A DNA stretch of 64,000 bases from positions 1,400,690 through 1,464,689 of the forward strand of contig NZ_LT606949.1 in NCBI RefSeq assembly GCF_900095215.1, read 5' to 3'. This DNA comes from Polynucleobacter necessarius. GTDB lineage: Bacteria; Pseudomonadota; Gammaproteobacteria; Burkholderiales; Burkholderiaceae. The position numbers and the translations under genes were made by a program. The notes under the pieces are model-generated. The model did no database searches. It was not told the DNA's origin and was given only the letters and a program-made list of their open reading frames with translations. Of this stretch, positions 14,458 to 24,886 are shown piece after piece (position 1 is the first letter of the stretch; every line of letters begins with the position of its first letter).

Positions 14458-15986
14458 ATGCGCCCTTATTGTCTTCGTACCCCAGCTTTAATAGCAAGTT
14501 CACTCTGCTTCGCCAACTCCTTTGCTGCCACCAATCAACAGACGCCTTTAGCCCTTCCTCAATCCGTAGCTAGCAGTCTTGAACGCAACCAAATTCCGAA
14601 AGATGCCATTAGCATTTCGGTGATTGAGATTGAACCAGGCAAGCCTGGCAAACACGTTGCCAAGAATATTCTGGACTGGCGCTCTGAAGTAGCCATGAAT
14701 CCCGCTTCAACAAGGAAGCTACTCACTACCCTTTCGGGCCTAGATATTTTGGGACCCCAATATCGTTGGCGCACCAATCTTTATACCGATGGTGTTATTC
14801 GTCAGGGTGTCTGGAAGGGCACTTTGTATTTGCAGGGCACAGGTGATCCGAAGGTAGTGCCTGAAGAGCTCGCGAAGATGATGAAAGATATGCAGAGTCT
14901 TGGTGTGCAAAAGATTGATGGCAATTTATTTTTGATCGCAGCGCATATGCACCCAGCGTCATGGAGCACAACACCATTGATGGCGAATCTTTGCGCGCTT
15001 ACAACGTACCGCCAGATCCATTACTCTATGCTTTCCGAACCCTGTCCTTTCAGCTAGGAAAATCACGCACCGCAGACTTTATTGACATTAGTTACACGCC
15101 AGCACTATCGCAATTGAAGGTAGTCAATCAAATGCAGCTAGTCGATCGCTCTTGTGATAACTGGAAAAGTGGTATCCGCTTTAATTTAGATCCCGAGGGC
15201 ATTAGCAATACCGATCAAGCCTTGACTGCGCAGTTCTCAGGCGCTTTTCCCAATACTTGTAAAGGCGTGAACTTTAATATCGTTGCCTTAGATGCCAATA
15301 CCTTCTTAACACAAGGCTGTGCGGCCGCCCGGGAATTAGCTGGTGGTAGCTGGGCTCAGCCTCCTGTTGGCAAAGATGGTGCCGTGCCTCTCGCCGCACG
15401 ACTCCTGCTGCAGCTTGAGGGTATCAAGCTGGCTGATGATGTAGTTGATATTAATAAGTATTCCAACAATGTCATGGCTCGCCAAGTTCTTTTGACTGTG
15501 GCACTGGAAAAAATGGGTAAGCCAGCCACCACTGCCAATGGCGACTTAGTTATTCAGAGCTGATTGAAGCAAAACGGTTTGAACTTCAAAGACTTGGTGA
15601 TTGAAAATGGCTCCGGCTTATCCCGCAACGAAGCTATCTCCGCAGAGCAGATGAATCAACTCCTATTAAGTGCTCGCAATCTACCTGTGGCGGAAGTGTT
15701 TTATAACAGCCTACCGATAGCCGGCACTGACGGCACGATGCGCAACCGCCTCATGAATCAATTGCGTAAATTCCTGCATCTGAAGAAGAAGCCTGAAGCC
15801 CGAATTAAAACCGGCTCGTTGGCGGATGTACGCGCAATCTCGGGTTATGTCTTGAGTAAATCCGGAAAGATGTATGCAGTGACTTCATTTATTAACCACC
15901 CCAATGCCTGGAGAGGTCTTGAAGCCCACGATCAGGTGTTAACGTGGCCGCTAGAAGATGGTCCTGAGCCGAAACACGCCCGCTGA
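14458..15986 (+). pseudogene. dacB: D-alanyl-D-alanine carboxypeptidase/endopeptidase PBP4 (DacB), broken
   Basis: DacB is a periplasmic peptidoglycan-trimming enzyme. The remnant has a signal peptide (ALIASSLCFANSFAA), the SxxK nucleophile motif in NPASTRKLLTT, the SxN motif in KYSNNVMARQ and the KTG motif in RIKTGSLADVRAISGY, in the correct order and at family spacing. The frame is lost at a T5 run (14929-14933; one T restores FLDRSAYAPS). A TGA stop at 15561-15563 most likely replaces a Trp codon (QS-W-LKQNGLNF). The catalytic residues are thus spread over three open pieces. I place the start at ATG 14458. Its 3' end overlaps the converging tsaC by 55 bases. Confidence 0.92.
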
Positions 15987-16966
15987 AGGCGGTCTCTAAC
16001 GCCATCCCACTTCTCACCTGCTGGAGGCTCTGGAAACAAAATCAAATCCCACCCTGGCTGATCTAAGTCACGCAAAGAGCGATACAAGCGACTGGCAAAA
16101 GCAGTGCTATCACTTGGCACTTCAATCTCTTCACAGTGTGCCGATCGATGCCCGTCTTCACTTAATGAGGATTCAGAATCCCATACCGCCACAGCCACAC
16201 GAGAGTTAATATCCGGAAACTCGCTTAAAGCATCCAACACGCGACCTGGAGCATATAAACGCAAAGGAGTAGTTGGTGCGTAATGCGCCTTCAGACTTCC
16301 GGATATCTTGGGAAGATCCTCCATAGCTTCATCACTCTTGAGTTCGTTAGGCTGATAGACATTCACCCCTGTCTTTGCCAAGATCTCACTTGGTGTAATC
16401 GCTCCGGGTCTGGGCAATACCGCTTTATCACCGGATGACAAATCAATAATGGTTGACTCAATGCCAATCTCACAATCCCCACCATCCAAGATCATTAAAT
16501 CGAGCACATCTTCAAATTCAGCACGGACGTCTGCGGCGCTTGTAAGTGAAACCTTGCCAAAGCGATTAGCTGATGGCGCTACAACACCACCTTTAAATTT
16601 GCGCAACAACTCTTGAGCAATCGGATGGGCAGGCGCACGAATGGCGACTGTATCTTGACCGCCCGTTAAATCATTCAGAACACTTTTATCTTTCTTAAAG
16701 ACTAGCGTTAAAGATCCCGGCCAAAATGCGTTAATCAGTTTTAAGGTGTCTTCAGATAAATCTCTGGTCCAAGGTGCCAAGATTGGAACCCAATCCACTT
16801 GCGCCTGGTCAAATCTATCTGGCGCAGCCAAATGCACAATTAAAGGATGATTCGATGGTCTACCTTTAGTGGCAAATACTTTGTGAATCACCTGTGGATT
16901 TTTGGCATCCGCCCATAAACCATATACCGTCTCGATAGGAAAGGCGACTAAACCGCCATCACGCAA
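15932..16966 (-). CDS. tsaC: Threonylcarbamoyl-AMP synthase, Sua5/TsaC type, N-terminally disturbed
   Basis: The YrdC domain makes threonylcarbamoyl-AMP for the t6A37 modification of ANN-decoding tRNAs. Family motifs are FATKGRPSNHPL, PGSLTLVF, APAHPIAQELL and APSANRFGKVS, followed by a C-terminal Sua5 domain. The natural start appears to be ATG 17033-17035, but its fifth codon is TGA (17021-17023), followed in frame by 18 codons that fit the missing N-terminal helix. Translation could resume at TTG 16966, giving 344 residues without that helix. The core motif reads FPIETVYGLWADA where FPTETVYGLGADA is expected. The gene may be decaying or rescued by the internal start; t6A is normally essential. 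It lies 70 bases downstream of purK in the same direction. Confidence 0.8.
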   Translation of the reverse strand: MRDGGLVAFPIETVYGLWADAKNPQVIHKVFATKGRPSNHPLIVHLAAPDRFDQAQVDWVPILAPWTRDLSEDTLKLINAFWPGSLTLVFKKDKSVLNDLTGGQDTVAIRAPAHPIAQELLRKFKGGVVAPSANRFGKVSLTSAADVRAEFEDVLDLMILDGGDCEIGIESTIIDLSSGDKAVLPRPGAITPSEILAKTGVNVYQPNELKSDEAMEDLPKISGSLKAHYAPTTPLRLYAPGRVLDALSEFPDINSRVAVAVWDSESSLSEDGHRSAHCEEIEVPSDSTAFASRLYRSLRDLDQPGWDLILFPEPPAGEKWDGVRDRLQRACFGSGPSSSGHVNT

Positions 16967-17037
16967 GGTTTGTACTGCTTCGTTAATGACGGCGGATGAT
17001 TGCAGTGGCGTACTGCCAGATCAGTCCGTAGACATTT

Positions 17038-18222
17038 CTAGGGCTCGATCCCTAATTCAGTAGCAACGGATACACAATTTTGGCGTGCTTCATTCAAAGC
17101 CTCACCAAGACAATTGATATGGCCCATTTTACGGCCCATGCGCGGTTCGGACTTTCCATACAAATAGAGTTTTACATCCGGATGGGCTAACACTTTATTC
17201 CAAGCAGGCTCTTTTGATTGATCTTCACTACCCTCAAACCAAAGGTCGCCGAGCAAGTTCAACATTGATACAGGAGCTAATTGACGGGTATCACCTAAAG
17301 GCAAGCGCGCCATCGCTCTAACCTGCTGCTCAAATTGGCTGCTAACACAAGCATCCATGGTGTAGTGGCCAGAGTTATGGGGACGTGGAGCGATCTCATT
17401 GGCAATGATGTCGCCATTCTTTAATACGAAGAACTCAACGCAAAGCACGCCAACATAATCAATCTTCCGAATGAGCGCTTTAGCCGCTTCAACAATCTTT
17501 TTCTCTTGTCCAGGATTGAGTGAGGGCGCTGGCACAGTCGATGTATGCAAAATACCATCGCGATGAATATTTTGGGAGACTGGATAAGCCACTACCGCAT
17601 CGTCATAGCCACGCACAACCAATGCGGAAACCTCAAAATCCAAATCCATCCGTTTTTCTAATACACAAGGCACTTTACCAAAATCAGCCCAAGCCACTGG
17701 CAAATCAGCAGCTGTATAAACAGTAATCTGTCCCTTACCATCATAACCCATGCGCGCAGTCTTCAATATTCCAGGAAATAAATCAGCCGGAATGTGCGCG
17801 ATATCGGCATCATGCTCAATCACAAAGTTTGGCGCAGGACCAATATTGGTTTCTGATTTCCAGGTAGAGAGGAAATTTTTCTCGGCGACGCGGTTCTGCG
17901 CCAGGGAGACACAGCTACTGCGCGGCGCCACAAATACACCTAAAGCCTCTAACTCATCAAGCGCTTGAGCTGGCACGTTTTCAAACTCAGTACTTACTGA
18001 GTCACAAAGCGCAGCCATTGCTTTTAGGGCGGCAGAGTCTGTGTATTCGGCTTGAATAAATTTTTCCGCGATAGAACCTGCAGGACTGTCAGAACCGGGA
18101 TCAAGTACGCAAACCTTGTAGCCCATTGCTTGAGCAGCTTGCGTAAACATCCGACCCAACTGACCACCACCTAATATTCCTAAATATGAACCCGGCAAAA
18201 TGGGTTCCATACGCTCTGCCAT
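17038..18222 (-). CDS. purK: N5-carboxyaminoimidazole ribonucleotide synthase
   Basis: PurK makes N5-CAIR from AIR, ATP and bicarbonate in purine synthesis. The 394-residue ATP-grasp protein opens with the nucleotide-binding motif GILGGGQLGRMF (about residues 15-26). It contains KTARMGYDGKGQ and the ATP-grasp segment CVEFFVLKNGDIIANEIAPRPHNSGHY near residue 265. It follows purE by four bases, and the paired genes feed each other's product; purC lies upstream in the same run. Confidence 0.96.
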   Translation of the reverse strand: MAERMEPILPGSYLGILGGGQLGRMFTQAAQAMGYKVCVLDPGSDSPAGSIAEKFIQAEYTDSAALKAMAALCDSVSTEFENVPAQALDELEALGVFVAPRSSCVSLAQNRVAEKNFLSTWKSETNIGPAPNFVIEHDADIAHIPADLFPGILKTARMGYDGKGQITVYTAADLPVAWADFGKVPCVLEKRMDLDFEVSALVVRGYDDAVVAYPVSQNIHRDGILHTSTVPAPSLNPGQEKKIVEAAKALIRKIDYVGVLCVEFFVLKNGDIIANEIAPRPHNSGHYTMDACVSSQFEQQVRAMARLPLGDTRQLAPVSMLNLLGDLWFEGSEDQSKEPAWNKVLAHPDVKLYLYGKSEPRMGRKMGHINCLGEALNEARQNCVSVATELGIEP

Positions 18223-18226
18223 GTAA

Positions 18227-18721
18227 TTAATATCCCGGCAAATTCATTGAACGCGCGGTATCAGACTGCTTCGCACGGAACTCTTCTAATCTTTTGCCCA
18301 GCTCCACATCATGCAAAGCCAAACCAGCGATAACATGCAAAGCGGCATTGGCCGCACCAGCTTCACCAATGGCGAATGTAGCCACCGGAATGCCTTTAGG
18401 CATTTGCACAATCGAATAGAGCGAGTCTTCACCACGCAAATATTTGCTGGCTACTGGCACACCATAGACTGGAACAATGGTTTTGGATGCAAGCATGCCT
18501 GGCAAATGGGCTGCTCCACCTGCCCCAGCGATGATCGCCTGCAAGCCATTAGCTTGCACCTTTTCGGCATACTGAAACATGTCATCTGGCATGCGGTGTG
18601 CGGAGAGCACTTTAGCTTCATGAGCAATCCCAAACTGCTCAAGCATTTGAGCGGCGTGTTGCATGGTATCCCAATCTGAATTGGATCCCATCACTATTCC
18701 GACAACTGGCTTCTTGCTCAT
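18227..18721 (-). CDS. purE: N5-carboxyaminoimidazole ribonucleotide mutase
   Basis: PurE converts N5-CAIR to CAIR. The 164-residue protein has the class I motifs GSNSDWDTM near residue 13, SAHRMPD near 41 and AGAGGAAHLPGMLAS near 66. It is followed at once by purK and preceded by purC, the next enzyme of the pathway, with an 86-base gap. It is intact. Confidence 0.96.
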   Translation of the reverse strand: MSKKPVVGIVMGSNSDWDTMQHAAQMLEQFGIAHEAKVLSAHRMPDDMFQYAEKVQANGLQAIIAGAGGAAHLPGMLASKTIVPVYGVPVASKYLRGEDSLYSIVQMPKGIPVATFAIGEAGAANAALHVIAGLALHDVELGKRLEEFRAKQSDTARSMNLPGY

Positions 18722-18807
18722 TTACCTCTCCAAATACCTCAATCTTAACTACGCGTTTCTCAGGGACTCCATTATCTCCGAGTTAAGCCTGCAGTGAAAC
18801 CTCTGCA

Positions 18808-19707
18808 TTAAGCCTTCTCCGTTAACCTAGTTAAGGCTTCACGGTACTTTTCAGCGGTCTTCTCAATCACATCGGCCGGCAATTGCGGCGCAGGCGCTGT
18901 TTTAGGCCAGAGCTTGCCATTAACCTGGACTGTTTCCAACCAGTCACGGACAAACTGCTTGTCATAAGAAGGTGGATTTGAGCCGACATAGTAAGTCTCA
19001 GCCGGCCAGAAACGAGAGGAGTCGGCGGTCAGAATCTCATCCATCAAGACCAATTGGCCGTTAGCGTCTAACCCAAACTCAAACTTGGTATCCGCGATGA
19101 TGATGCCGCGAGTAGCGGCGTATTCAGAAGCTTCTTTGTATAAACGAATACTGACTTCTCGAATTTGATTGGCTAATTTTTCACCAATGAGCTCTACTAC
19201 TTTTTCAAATGAAATATTTTCATCGTGCTGGCCAAATTCTGCTTTAGCTGCTGGAGTAAAAATGGGCTCTGGTGATTTCTGAGCATGCTCTAAACATGCC
19301 GGTAATGCAATTCCACAGACCTTGCCGGTTTCTTTGTAATCCTTCCAACCACTTCCCGCCAAATAGCCACGCACTACCGCTTCTACCAAAATTGGCTTCA
19401 GACGCTTGGCCACTACCGCGCGACCCTTAACCTGATCCACTTCATCAGCAGCCACTACTGTTGTTGGATCAATACCAGTCAGGTGATTGGGAATGACGGC
19501 GGCTAATTTATCAAACCAAAAGTTAGCCATTTGATTAAGGACCACACCCTTTTCAGGTATAGGCTCACCCATCACCACGTCAAACGCGGAAAGGCGATCA
19601 GTTGTGATCATTAACAACTTGTCATCATCTAATGCATAAACATCACGCACCTTCCCTTTAGATAACAAAGGCAAGGACTTAATCGAGGTTGTGTATAAAG
19701 CGGGCAT
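18808..19707 (-). CDS. purC: Phosphoribosylaminoimidazole-succinocarboxamide synthase
   Basis: PurC joins CAIR and aspartate with ATP to form SAICAR, the substrate of PurB. The 299-residue protein begins with [13 protein letters not shown] and contains the family signature around [20 protein letters not shown] and [10 protein letters not shown], followed by [14 protein letters not shown]. The length suits the long (eukaryote-like) bacterial form. It lies seven bases downstream of fba, so purine and glycolytic genes share a transcription unit, an order common in Burkholderiales. Confidence 0.96.
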   Translation of the reverse strand: MPALYTTSIKSLPLLSKGKVRDVYALDDDKLLMITTDRLSAFDVVMGEPIPEKGVVLNQMANFWFDKLAAVIPNHLTGIDPTTVVAADEVDQVKGRAVVAKRLKPILVEAVVRGYLAGSGWKDYKETGKVCGIALPACLEHAQKSPEPIFTPAAKAEFGQHDENISFEKVVELIGEKLANQIREVSIRLYKEASEYAATRGIIIADTKFEFGLDANGQLVLMDEILTADSSRFWPAETYYVGSNPPSYDKQFVRDWLETVQVNGKLWPKTAPAPQLPADVIEKTAEKYREALTRLTEKA

Positions 19708-19714
19708 ATTTAAA

Positions 19715-20779
19715 TCACTTCACAATTTGAGTTAATTTGCCGCTCTTATATAGCTCAGCCATCTTCTCTAAAGAAATCGATTTAATTTTGGAGGCTTGGC
19801 CAGCGGAACCAAAAGCTTGGAAGCGAGCAATACAAACTTTCTTAGCGGCTTCACGCGCTGGCTTCAAATAATCACGGGGATCAAACTTCGATGGCTTTTC
19901 AATAAAGTAACGGCGAATCGCACCAGTCATTGCCAAGCGAATGTCAGTATCAATATTAATTTTACGAACGCCATTCTTAATACCTTCTTGAATCTCTTCA
20001 ACAGGAACACCGTAAGTCTCTTTCATATCGCCACCGAATTCACGAATCTCAGCTAACAGCTCTTGTGGAACACTGGAAGCGCCATGCATCACTAAATGTG
20101 TATTCGGAATACGCGCATGAATTTTTTTAATGCGGTCGATGGCCAAGATATCGCCAGTAGGTTTCTTGCTGAACTTGTATGCGCCATGGCTAGTGCCAAT
20201 CGCGATTGCCAAGGCATCACACTGGGTTGCCTTCACAAAATCAGCAGCTTGCTCAACATCAGTTAATAACTGCTCACGAGTCATTTTGCCGTCAGCACCA
20301 TGGCCATCTTCTTTGTCGCCCTGCATGGTTTCTAGTGAACCCAATACACCCAATTCGGCTTCAACAGTAACTCCAATGGAGTGGGAAAACTTCACCACCT
20401 CTTTGGAGACATCCACGTTATACTCGTAGCTAGCAACTGTTTTGCCATCAGCCTCTAAAGAACCATCCATCATCACGCTTGTGAAGCCACTCTTAACTGC
20501 AGCCATACATACTGCGGGACTTTGACCATGGTCTTGATGCATGACGACTGGAATATGGGGATAAGCTTCAACGGCGGCAGAAATGAGATGACGTAAGAAA
20601 GCTTCACCAGCGTATTTACGAGCACCCGCGGAAGCTTGCATGATCACCGGGGAATCCGCTTCATTCGCCGCTTCCATAATCGCAGTCACTTGCTCTAAGT
20701 TATTCACGTTAAATGCGGGCAGCCCGTAACCATTTTCAGCAGCGTGATCCAAGAGTTGTCTTAAAGATACTAAAGTCAT
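19715..20779 (-). CDS. fba: Fructose-bisphosphate aldolase, class II
   Basis: This zinc enzyme reversibly splits fructose 1,6-bisphosphate into DHAP and glyceraldehyde 3-phosphate. The 354-residue product has metal-ligand motifs [11 protein letters not shown] (about residue 80) and HGASSVPQE, with [19 protein letters not shown] near residue 270, typical of the Calvin-type class II subgroup found in betaproteobacteria. It sits between pyk and purC on the minus strand. It is intact. Confidence 0.95.
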   Translation of the reverse strand: MTLVSLRQLLDHAAENGYGLPAFNVNNLEQVTAIMEAANEADSPVIMQASAGARKYAGEAFLRHLISAAVEAYPHIPVVMHQDHGQSPAVCMAAVKSGFTSVMMDGSLEADGKTVASYEYNVDVSKEVVKFSHSIGVTVEAELGVLGSLETMQGDKEDGHGADGKMTREQLLTDVEQAADFVKATQCDALAIAIGTSHGAYKFSKKPTGDILAIDRIKKIHARIPNTHLVMHGASSVPQELLAEIREFGGDMKETYGVPVEEIQEGIKNGVRKINIDTDIRLAMTGAIRRYFIEKPSKFDPRDYLKPAREAAKKVCIARFQAFGSAGQASKIKSISLEKMAELYKSGKLTQIVK

Positions 20780-20841
20780 GATGTTCTCTTAATTAAATAG
20801 TAATTTGGTTTATAGATAAATTGGTTGATGTCTCGCGTGAC

Positions 20842-22278
20842 TTACTTGACGTGAATAATCTTGAGAGTATTGGTTTCGCCGGGCTCTCCCATTGGCTCAC
20901 CAGAAGTCAAAACAACGGTATCGCCTTTTTTGACTGCGCCCATTTTTTTCAAGCAGGCTTCTACCTCTTGCAAAGCGGTATCGCGATCCTTGGTGTAGTC
21001 CAAACCAATTGGTGTCACATTGCGATAGGTGCTGAGTGCACGCTGAGTAGCTATTTTCGATGTCAGCGCGAAAATCGGCACATGAATATTATGACGACTC
21101 ATCCAAATAGCAGTTGAGCCCGAATCCGTTAAAGCCGCAATCGCATTGGCATTCAAATGATGAGCCGTAAAGAGGACGCCGAGCGCAATCGTTTGATCAA
21201 TTCGGGTAAAAGTCTGATCCAAGAAATCAGTATCGAATTTCAAAAGATCGGATTTCTCAGCTTCCACACAAATTTCCGCCATGGCCTTGATTGTTTGCAC
21301 TGGATACATCCCTGCGGCAGACTCAGCAGAAAGCATCACGGCATCAGTACCATCTAACACTGCATTGGCCACGTCACTTACTTCAGCACGTGTAGGTACT
21401 GGCGCATTGATCATGGACTCCATCATCTGCGTAGCGGTAATCGTAAATTTATCCGCCTCATGCGCCCAAGCAATCATGCGTTTCTGTAGCGCTGGCACTG
21501 CGGCATTGCCCACTTCAATTGCCAGATCACCGCGGGCAACCATAATGCCGTCGCTCTCAGCAATGATGCTTTTAAGCGCTTCTGGTTCAATCGCTTCCGC
21601 ACGCTCTACCTTAGCAATAGTTCTGACTTTGCCAACGCCATGCTTGGCGCTAGCGGCATCGGCCAGCTTGCGGGCATAGGCCATATCGGCGCCATCCCTC
21701 GGAAAGCTGATTGCCAAGAAATCCACACCCATGGCAATCGCCGCATCTAAATCAGTAATATCTTTTTCAGTTAACGCAGGAGCGGTTAAACCACCGCCAG
21801 CACGATTGATACCCTTGTTATTCGAGAGCGGTCCGCCTTGCTCAACAATCGTAAAAATTTCTCCGCCTTTAACGCCTTCAACCGTCAAAACAACTAAGCC
21901 GTCATTCAGCAAAAGACGATCACCCGGCTTTACATCACCCGGCAACTCTTTGTAATCAAGACCCACTTTGGTTTGGTCGCCCAATTCACAAGCGATGTCC
22001 AAAGTAAATTTATCGCCCTCTTTGAGCAAAATTTTGTTTTCTACAAATTTACCAACGCGAATTTTTGGACCCTGTAAGTCAGCCATGATGCCCACTTCTT
22101 TACCTACTTCGGCAGAAATGGCGCGCACTAAGTCATGGCGCGCTTTATGGTCAGCTACAGTTCCATGAGAGAAATTCATGCGTACTACATCGACGCCAGC
22201 ACGAATCATGTCACGCAAAACTTCGAGCTTTTCAGACGCAGGCCCTAGGGTTGCAATGATCTTTGTCGCTCTCAACAT
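20842..22278 (-). CDS. pyk: Pyruvate kinase
   Basis: Pyruvate kinase transfers phosphate from PEP to ADP. The 478-residue protein starts MLRATKIIATLGPAS and carries the substrate loop RMNFSHG, the active-site signature IAKVERAEAIE with IMVARGDLAIEVG, and TATQMMESMINAPVPTRAE. The C-terminal allosteric domain closes with VLTSGEP. Its ATG lies two bases after the pgk stop, so pgk-pyk-fba-purC-purE-purK form one directional block. Confidence 0.96.
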   Translation of the reverse strand: MLRATKIIATLGPASEKLEVLRDMIRAGVDVVRMNFSHGTVADHKARHDLVRAISAEVGKEVGIMADLQGPKIRVGKFVENKILLKEGDKFTLDIACELGDQTKVGLDYKELPGDVKPGDRLLLNDGLVVLTVEGVKGGEIFTIVEQGGPLSNNKGINRAGGGLTAPALTEKDITDLDAAIAMGVDFLAISFPRDGADMAYARKLADAASAKHGVGKVRTIAKVERAEAIEPEALKSIIAESDGIMVARGDLAIEVGNAAVPALQKRMIAWAHEADKFTITATQMMESMINAPVPTRAEVSDVANAVLDGTDAVMLSAESAAGMYPVQTIKAMAEICVEAEKSDLLKFDTDFLDQTFTRIDQTIALGVLFTAHHLNANAIAALTDSGSTAIWMSRHNIHVPIFALTSKIATQRALSTYRNVTPIGLDYTKDRDTALQEVEACLKKMGAVKKGDTVVLTSGEPMGEPGETNTLKIIHVK

Positions 22279-22280
22279 AT

Positions 22281-23492
22281 TTAGTCTTTCGCTCTTTCGG
22301 CAAGTACTGCAAAGGCTGGCAAAGCTTTGCCTTCTAAAAACTCTAAGAAGGCGCCACCACCAGTAGAGATGTACTCCACTTGATTCTCAATGCCATATTT
22401 CGCGATTGCTGCCAAAGTATCACCACCGCCAGCAATCGAGAAAGCAGGTGAGTGCGCAATGGCTGCAGCCAACATTTTGGTGCCACCACCAAACTGATCG
22501 ATTTCAAACACCCCCAGCGGTCCATTCCAAACAATGGTGCCAGCGTGAGCGAGCATGATGGATAAACGCGCGGCAGTCTTTGGACCAATATCTAAGATCA
22601 TGTCGTCTTCCGCCACTTGATCCGAGGGTACACGGTTTGCACGGGCCAAGGGAGACAATTCATTCGCAACAACAACATCTTCCGGAATAGGGACATGAGC
22701 GCCACGCTTTTCCATGATGTCCATAATTTCTCTGGATTCATCAACTAAATCCGGCTCTGCAAGTGACTTGCCAATAGGCAAGCCTTTAGCCAACATAAAG
22801 GTATTAGCGATGCCGCCACCAACAATCAGCTCATCTACTTTTTCTGACAAAGCCTTCAGAATAGTGAGCTTCGAAGAAACTTTAGACCCCGCTACGATGG
22901 CCACCAAAGGACGCTTAGGGCTTGCCAATGCGCGACTGAGTGCATCCAATTCAGCAGCCATCAAAGGGCCAGCACAAGCTACGGGAGCGAACTTTGCAAC
23001 GCCATGAGTAGTTGCTTCGGCGCGATGCGCAGTGCCAAATGCGTCGTTGACATAGACATCACACAAGGCAGCAATCTTTTTTGCCAACCCATCGTTATTC
23101 TTTTTTTCGCCCACATTTAAGCGACAGTTTTCCAGTAACACTACCTCGCCAGGATTAACCTCAAATCCGCCATCAACCCAATCGCTAATTAAAGGCACTT
23201 TACGATTGAGCAAACTAGCAATGCGATCGGCAACCGGAGCCAAACTATCTTCAGGTTTAAATTCACCTTCTGTTGGGCGTCCTAAGTGCGAAGTCACCAT
23301 CACGGCTGCTCCAGCATCCAAACACATTTGTACCGCCGGCATGGATGCCCGAATTCGAGTGTCTTCAGTAATCTTTCCAGATTCATCCTGAGGGACATTC
23401 AGGTCAGCGCGGATTAAAACCCGATTACCCTTTAATTGGCCTGATTGAGCTAATTCGCTTAAACGCTTAACTTTAAATAAGGATGCCGGCAT
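22281..23492 (-). CDS. pgk: Phosphoglycerate kinase
   Basis: Pgk makes ATP from 1,3-bisphosphoglycerate. The signature [14 protein letters not shown] lies near residue 24 and the nucleotide-binding segments [14 protein letters not shown] and [14 protein letters not shown] are present. I choose the ATG at 23492 ([11 protein letters not shown]), giving 403 residues; the frame runs open to 23612, but that extension has no family similarity and would overlap the probable promoter region shared with the divergent ilvE. It is the first gene of the glycolysis-purine block. Confidence 0.95.
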   Translation of the reverse strand: MPASLFKVKRLSELAQSGQLKGNRVLIRADLNVPQDESGKITEDTRIRASMPAVQMCLDAGAAVMVTSHLGRPTEGEFKPEDSLAPVADRIASLLNRKVPLISDWVDGGFEVNPGEVVLLENCRLNVGEKKNNDGLAKKIAALCDVYVNDAFGTAHRAEATTHGVAKFAPVACAGPLMAAELDALSRALASPKRPLVAIVAGSKVSSKLTILKALSEKVDELIVGGGIANTFMLAKGLPIGKSLAEPDLVDESREIMDIMEKRGAHVPIPEDVVVANELSPLARANRVPSDQVAEDDMILDIGPKTAARLSIMLAHAGTIVWNGPLGVFEIDQFGGGTKMLAAAIAHSPAFSIAGGGDTLAAIAKYGIENQVEYISTGGGAFLEFLEGKALPAFAVLAERAKD

Positions 23493-23704
23493 GAGTCTGG
23501 GTAAATAAGATGGTTTATGGGGAATGCTCCATTCTAAAGGCTCCGACCTACCTACCCCCAAGGATTCAAGCCGACAGACCGCCCAGCCTGCTCTACAATA
23601 AAAGCACTGCAATGCATTCTGAGCCGAAAGACCAAAAACGACCGGCCAAATGCCTTGCTTAAACCGTTTTTGCAGCTAATGAATAGGCACAAAAGGTAAA
23701 AAAA

Positions 23705-24628
23705 ATGTCGATGTCCGACCGCGATGGCTTTATTTGGACTGATGGGAAGCTAAGCCCTTGGCGTGAGGCTAATGTTCATGTGTTGACACATAGCCTGCAC
23801 TACGGAATGGGCGTATTTGAGGGCATCCGAGCCTATAAAACCCCCAAAGGAACAGCCATTTTCCGCCTTCCGGAGCACGTAAAACGCCTATTTAATGGCA
23901 TCAAAATATTCCAAATGAATATGCCCTACAGCCAGGAAGAGGTTACCAAAGGCATTATTGACGTGGTTAACAGCAATAAGCTAGAAGCTTGCTATATCCG
24001 TCCAATTATCTTTATCGGTTCCCAAAATCTGGGAATTTCGCCTAAAGGCAATAGTATTCATACCGCGATCGCCGCCTTGGAATGGGGCGCCTATTTGGGT
24101 GAAGATGGCATTAACAAGGGTATTCGGGTCAAAACATCCTCTTTTACCCGCCATTTTGTTAATTCATCCCTGGTGCGTGCCAAAGCTTCCGGCTACTACA
24201 TCAACTCCATCTTGGCCAATCAAGAAGTCACCGCTAATGGATACGACGAAGCCTTATTACTAGATACCGAAGGTTATGTTTCCGAAGGTTCTGGCGAAAA
24301 CCTCTTCATGGTTCGTAACGGCATTGTGTACACACCAGACTTGGCCTCTTGCTTGGATGGCATCACCCGTGATTCCGTGATGCAAATTGCCAAAGACCTT
24401 GGTTATGAAGTTCGCGAAAAACGTATCACTCGTGACGAAGTGTATTCAGCTGATGAAGCATTCTTCACTGGTACCGCTGCTGAAGTTACTCCAATTCGTG
24501 AATTGGATGACCGCACCATTGGTGATGGTAAGCGTGGTCCGATCACTGAAAAAATTCAGGAGACGTATTTCGACGCGGTATACGGCAGAAATGATAAATA
24601 CAAATCTTGGCTCACTTACGTTAAATAA
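23705..24628 (+). CDS. ilvE: Branched-chain amino-acid aminotransferase
   Basis: IlvE is a fold-type IV PLP enzyme that transaminates the keto acids of leucine, isoleucine and valine. The 307-residue product shows HYGMGVFEGIRAYKT near residue 38 and the Schiff-base lysine in VRAKASGYYINSI (about K160). The phosphate-binding segment EGSGENLFMV lies near 197. It is divergent from pgk and begins a plus-strand unit with the small zinc-finger gene and waaF. Confidence 0.96.
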   Translation: MSMSDRDGFIWTDGKLSPWREANVHVLTHSLHYGMGVFEGIRAYKTPKGTAIFRLPEHVKRLFNGIKIFQMNMPYSQEEVTKGIIDVVNSNKLEACYIRPIIFIGSQNLGISPKGNSIHTAIAALEWGAYLGEDGINKGIRVKTSSFTRHFVNSSLVRAKASGYYINSILANQEVTANGYDEALLLDTEGYVSEGSGENLFMVRNGIVYTPDLASCLDGITRDSVMQIAKDLGYEVREKRITRDEVYSADEAFFTGTAAEVTPIRELDDRTIGDGKRGPITEKIQETYFDAVYGRNDKYKSWLTYVK

Positions 24629-24651
24629 TTGCAGGAATTAGGAAATAGCAT

Positions 24652-24840
24652 ATGACTCAAGCTCAAGTGGTAATGGTGGATGGCAAAGATTTACCATTGC
24701 ATTGCCCCACCAATAAAACACCAACCTGGAGCTCGCATCCACGCGTCTTCCTAGATATCACTGAAACCGGCGAAGCGAAGTGTCCCTACTGTGGCACAGA
24801 GTACAAGCTCATTCCCGGCACTGAGCCGCACGGTCACTAA
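24652..24840 (+). CDS. Small zinc-finger (zf-CHCC) protein
   Basis: This 62-residue protein has a His/Cys set (LHCPTNK at about residue 18, SSHPRVFLDI, then CPYCGTEYKL) matching the CHCC zinc-finger family related to the NDUFS6 subunit of complex I. The family is often encoded next to ilvE and waaF in betaproteobacteria. Its exact job is not established; zinc binding is inferred. It lies 23 bases after ilvE and is followed by a strong hairpin before waaF. Confidence 0.88.
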   Translation: MTQAQVVMVDGKDLPLHCPTNKTPTWSSHPRVFLDITETGEAKCPYCGTEYKLIPGTEPHGH

Positions 24841-24847
24841 GTCTTAT

Positions 24848-24870
24848 CAGCACCTCTTCATGAGGTGCTG
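24848..24870 (+). promoter_or_regulatory. Strong hairpin just upstream of waaF
   Basis: A perfect nine-base stem (CAGCACCTC and GAGGTGCTG, loop TTCAT) sits between the zinc-finger gene and waaF, ending 16 bases before the waaF ATG. There is no T run on either side, so it is not a standard terminator. It may stabilise the upstream mRNA or lower waaF translation; the function is an inference. Confidence 0.6.
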
Positions 24871-24886
24871 AGTCGGAATACATCAC

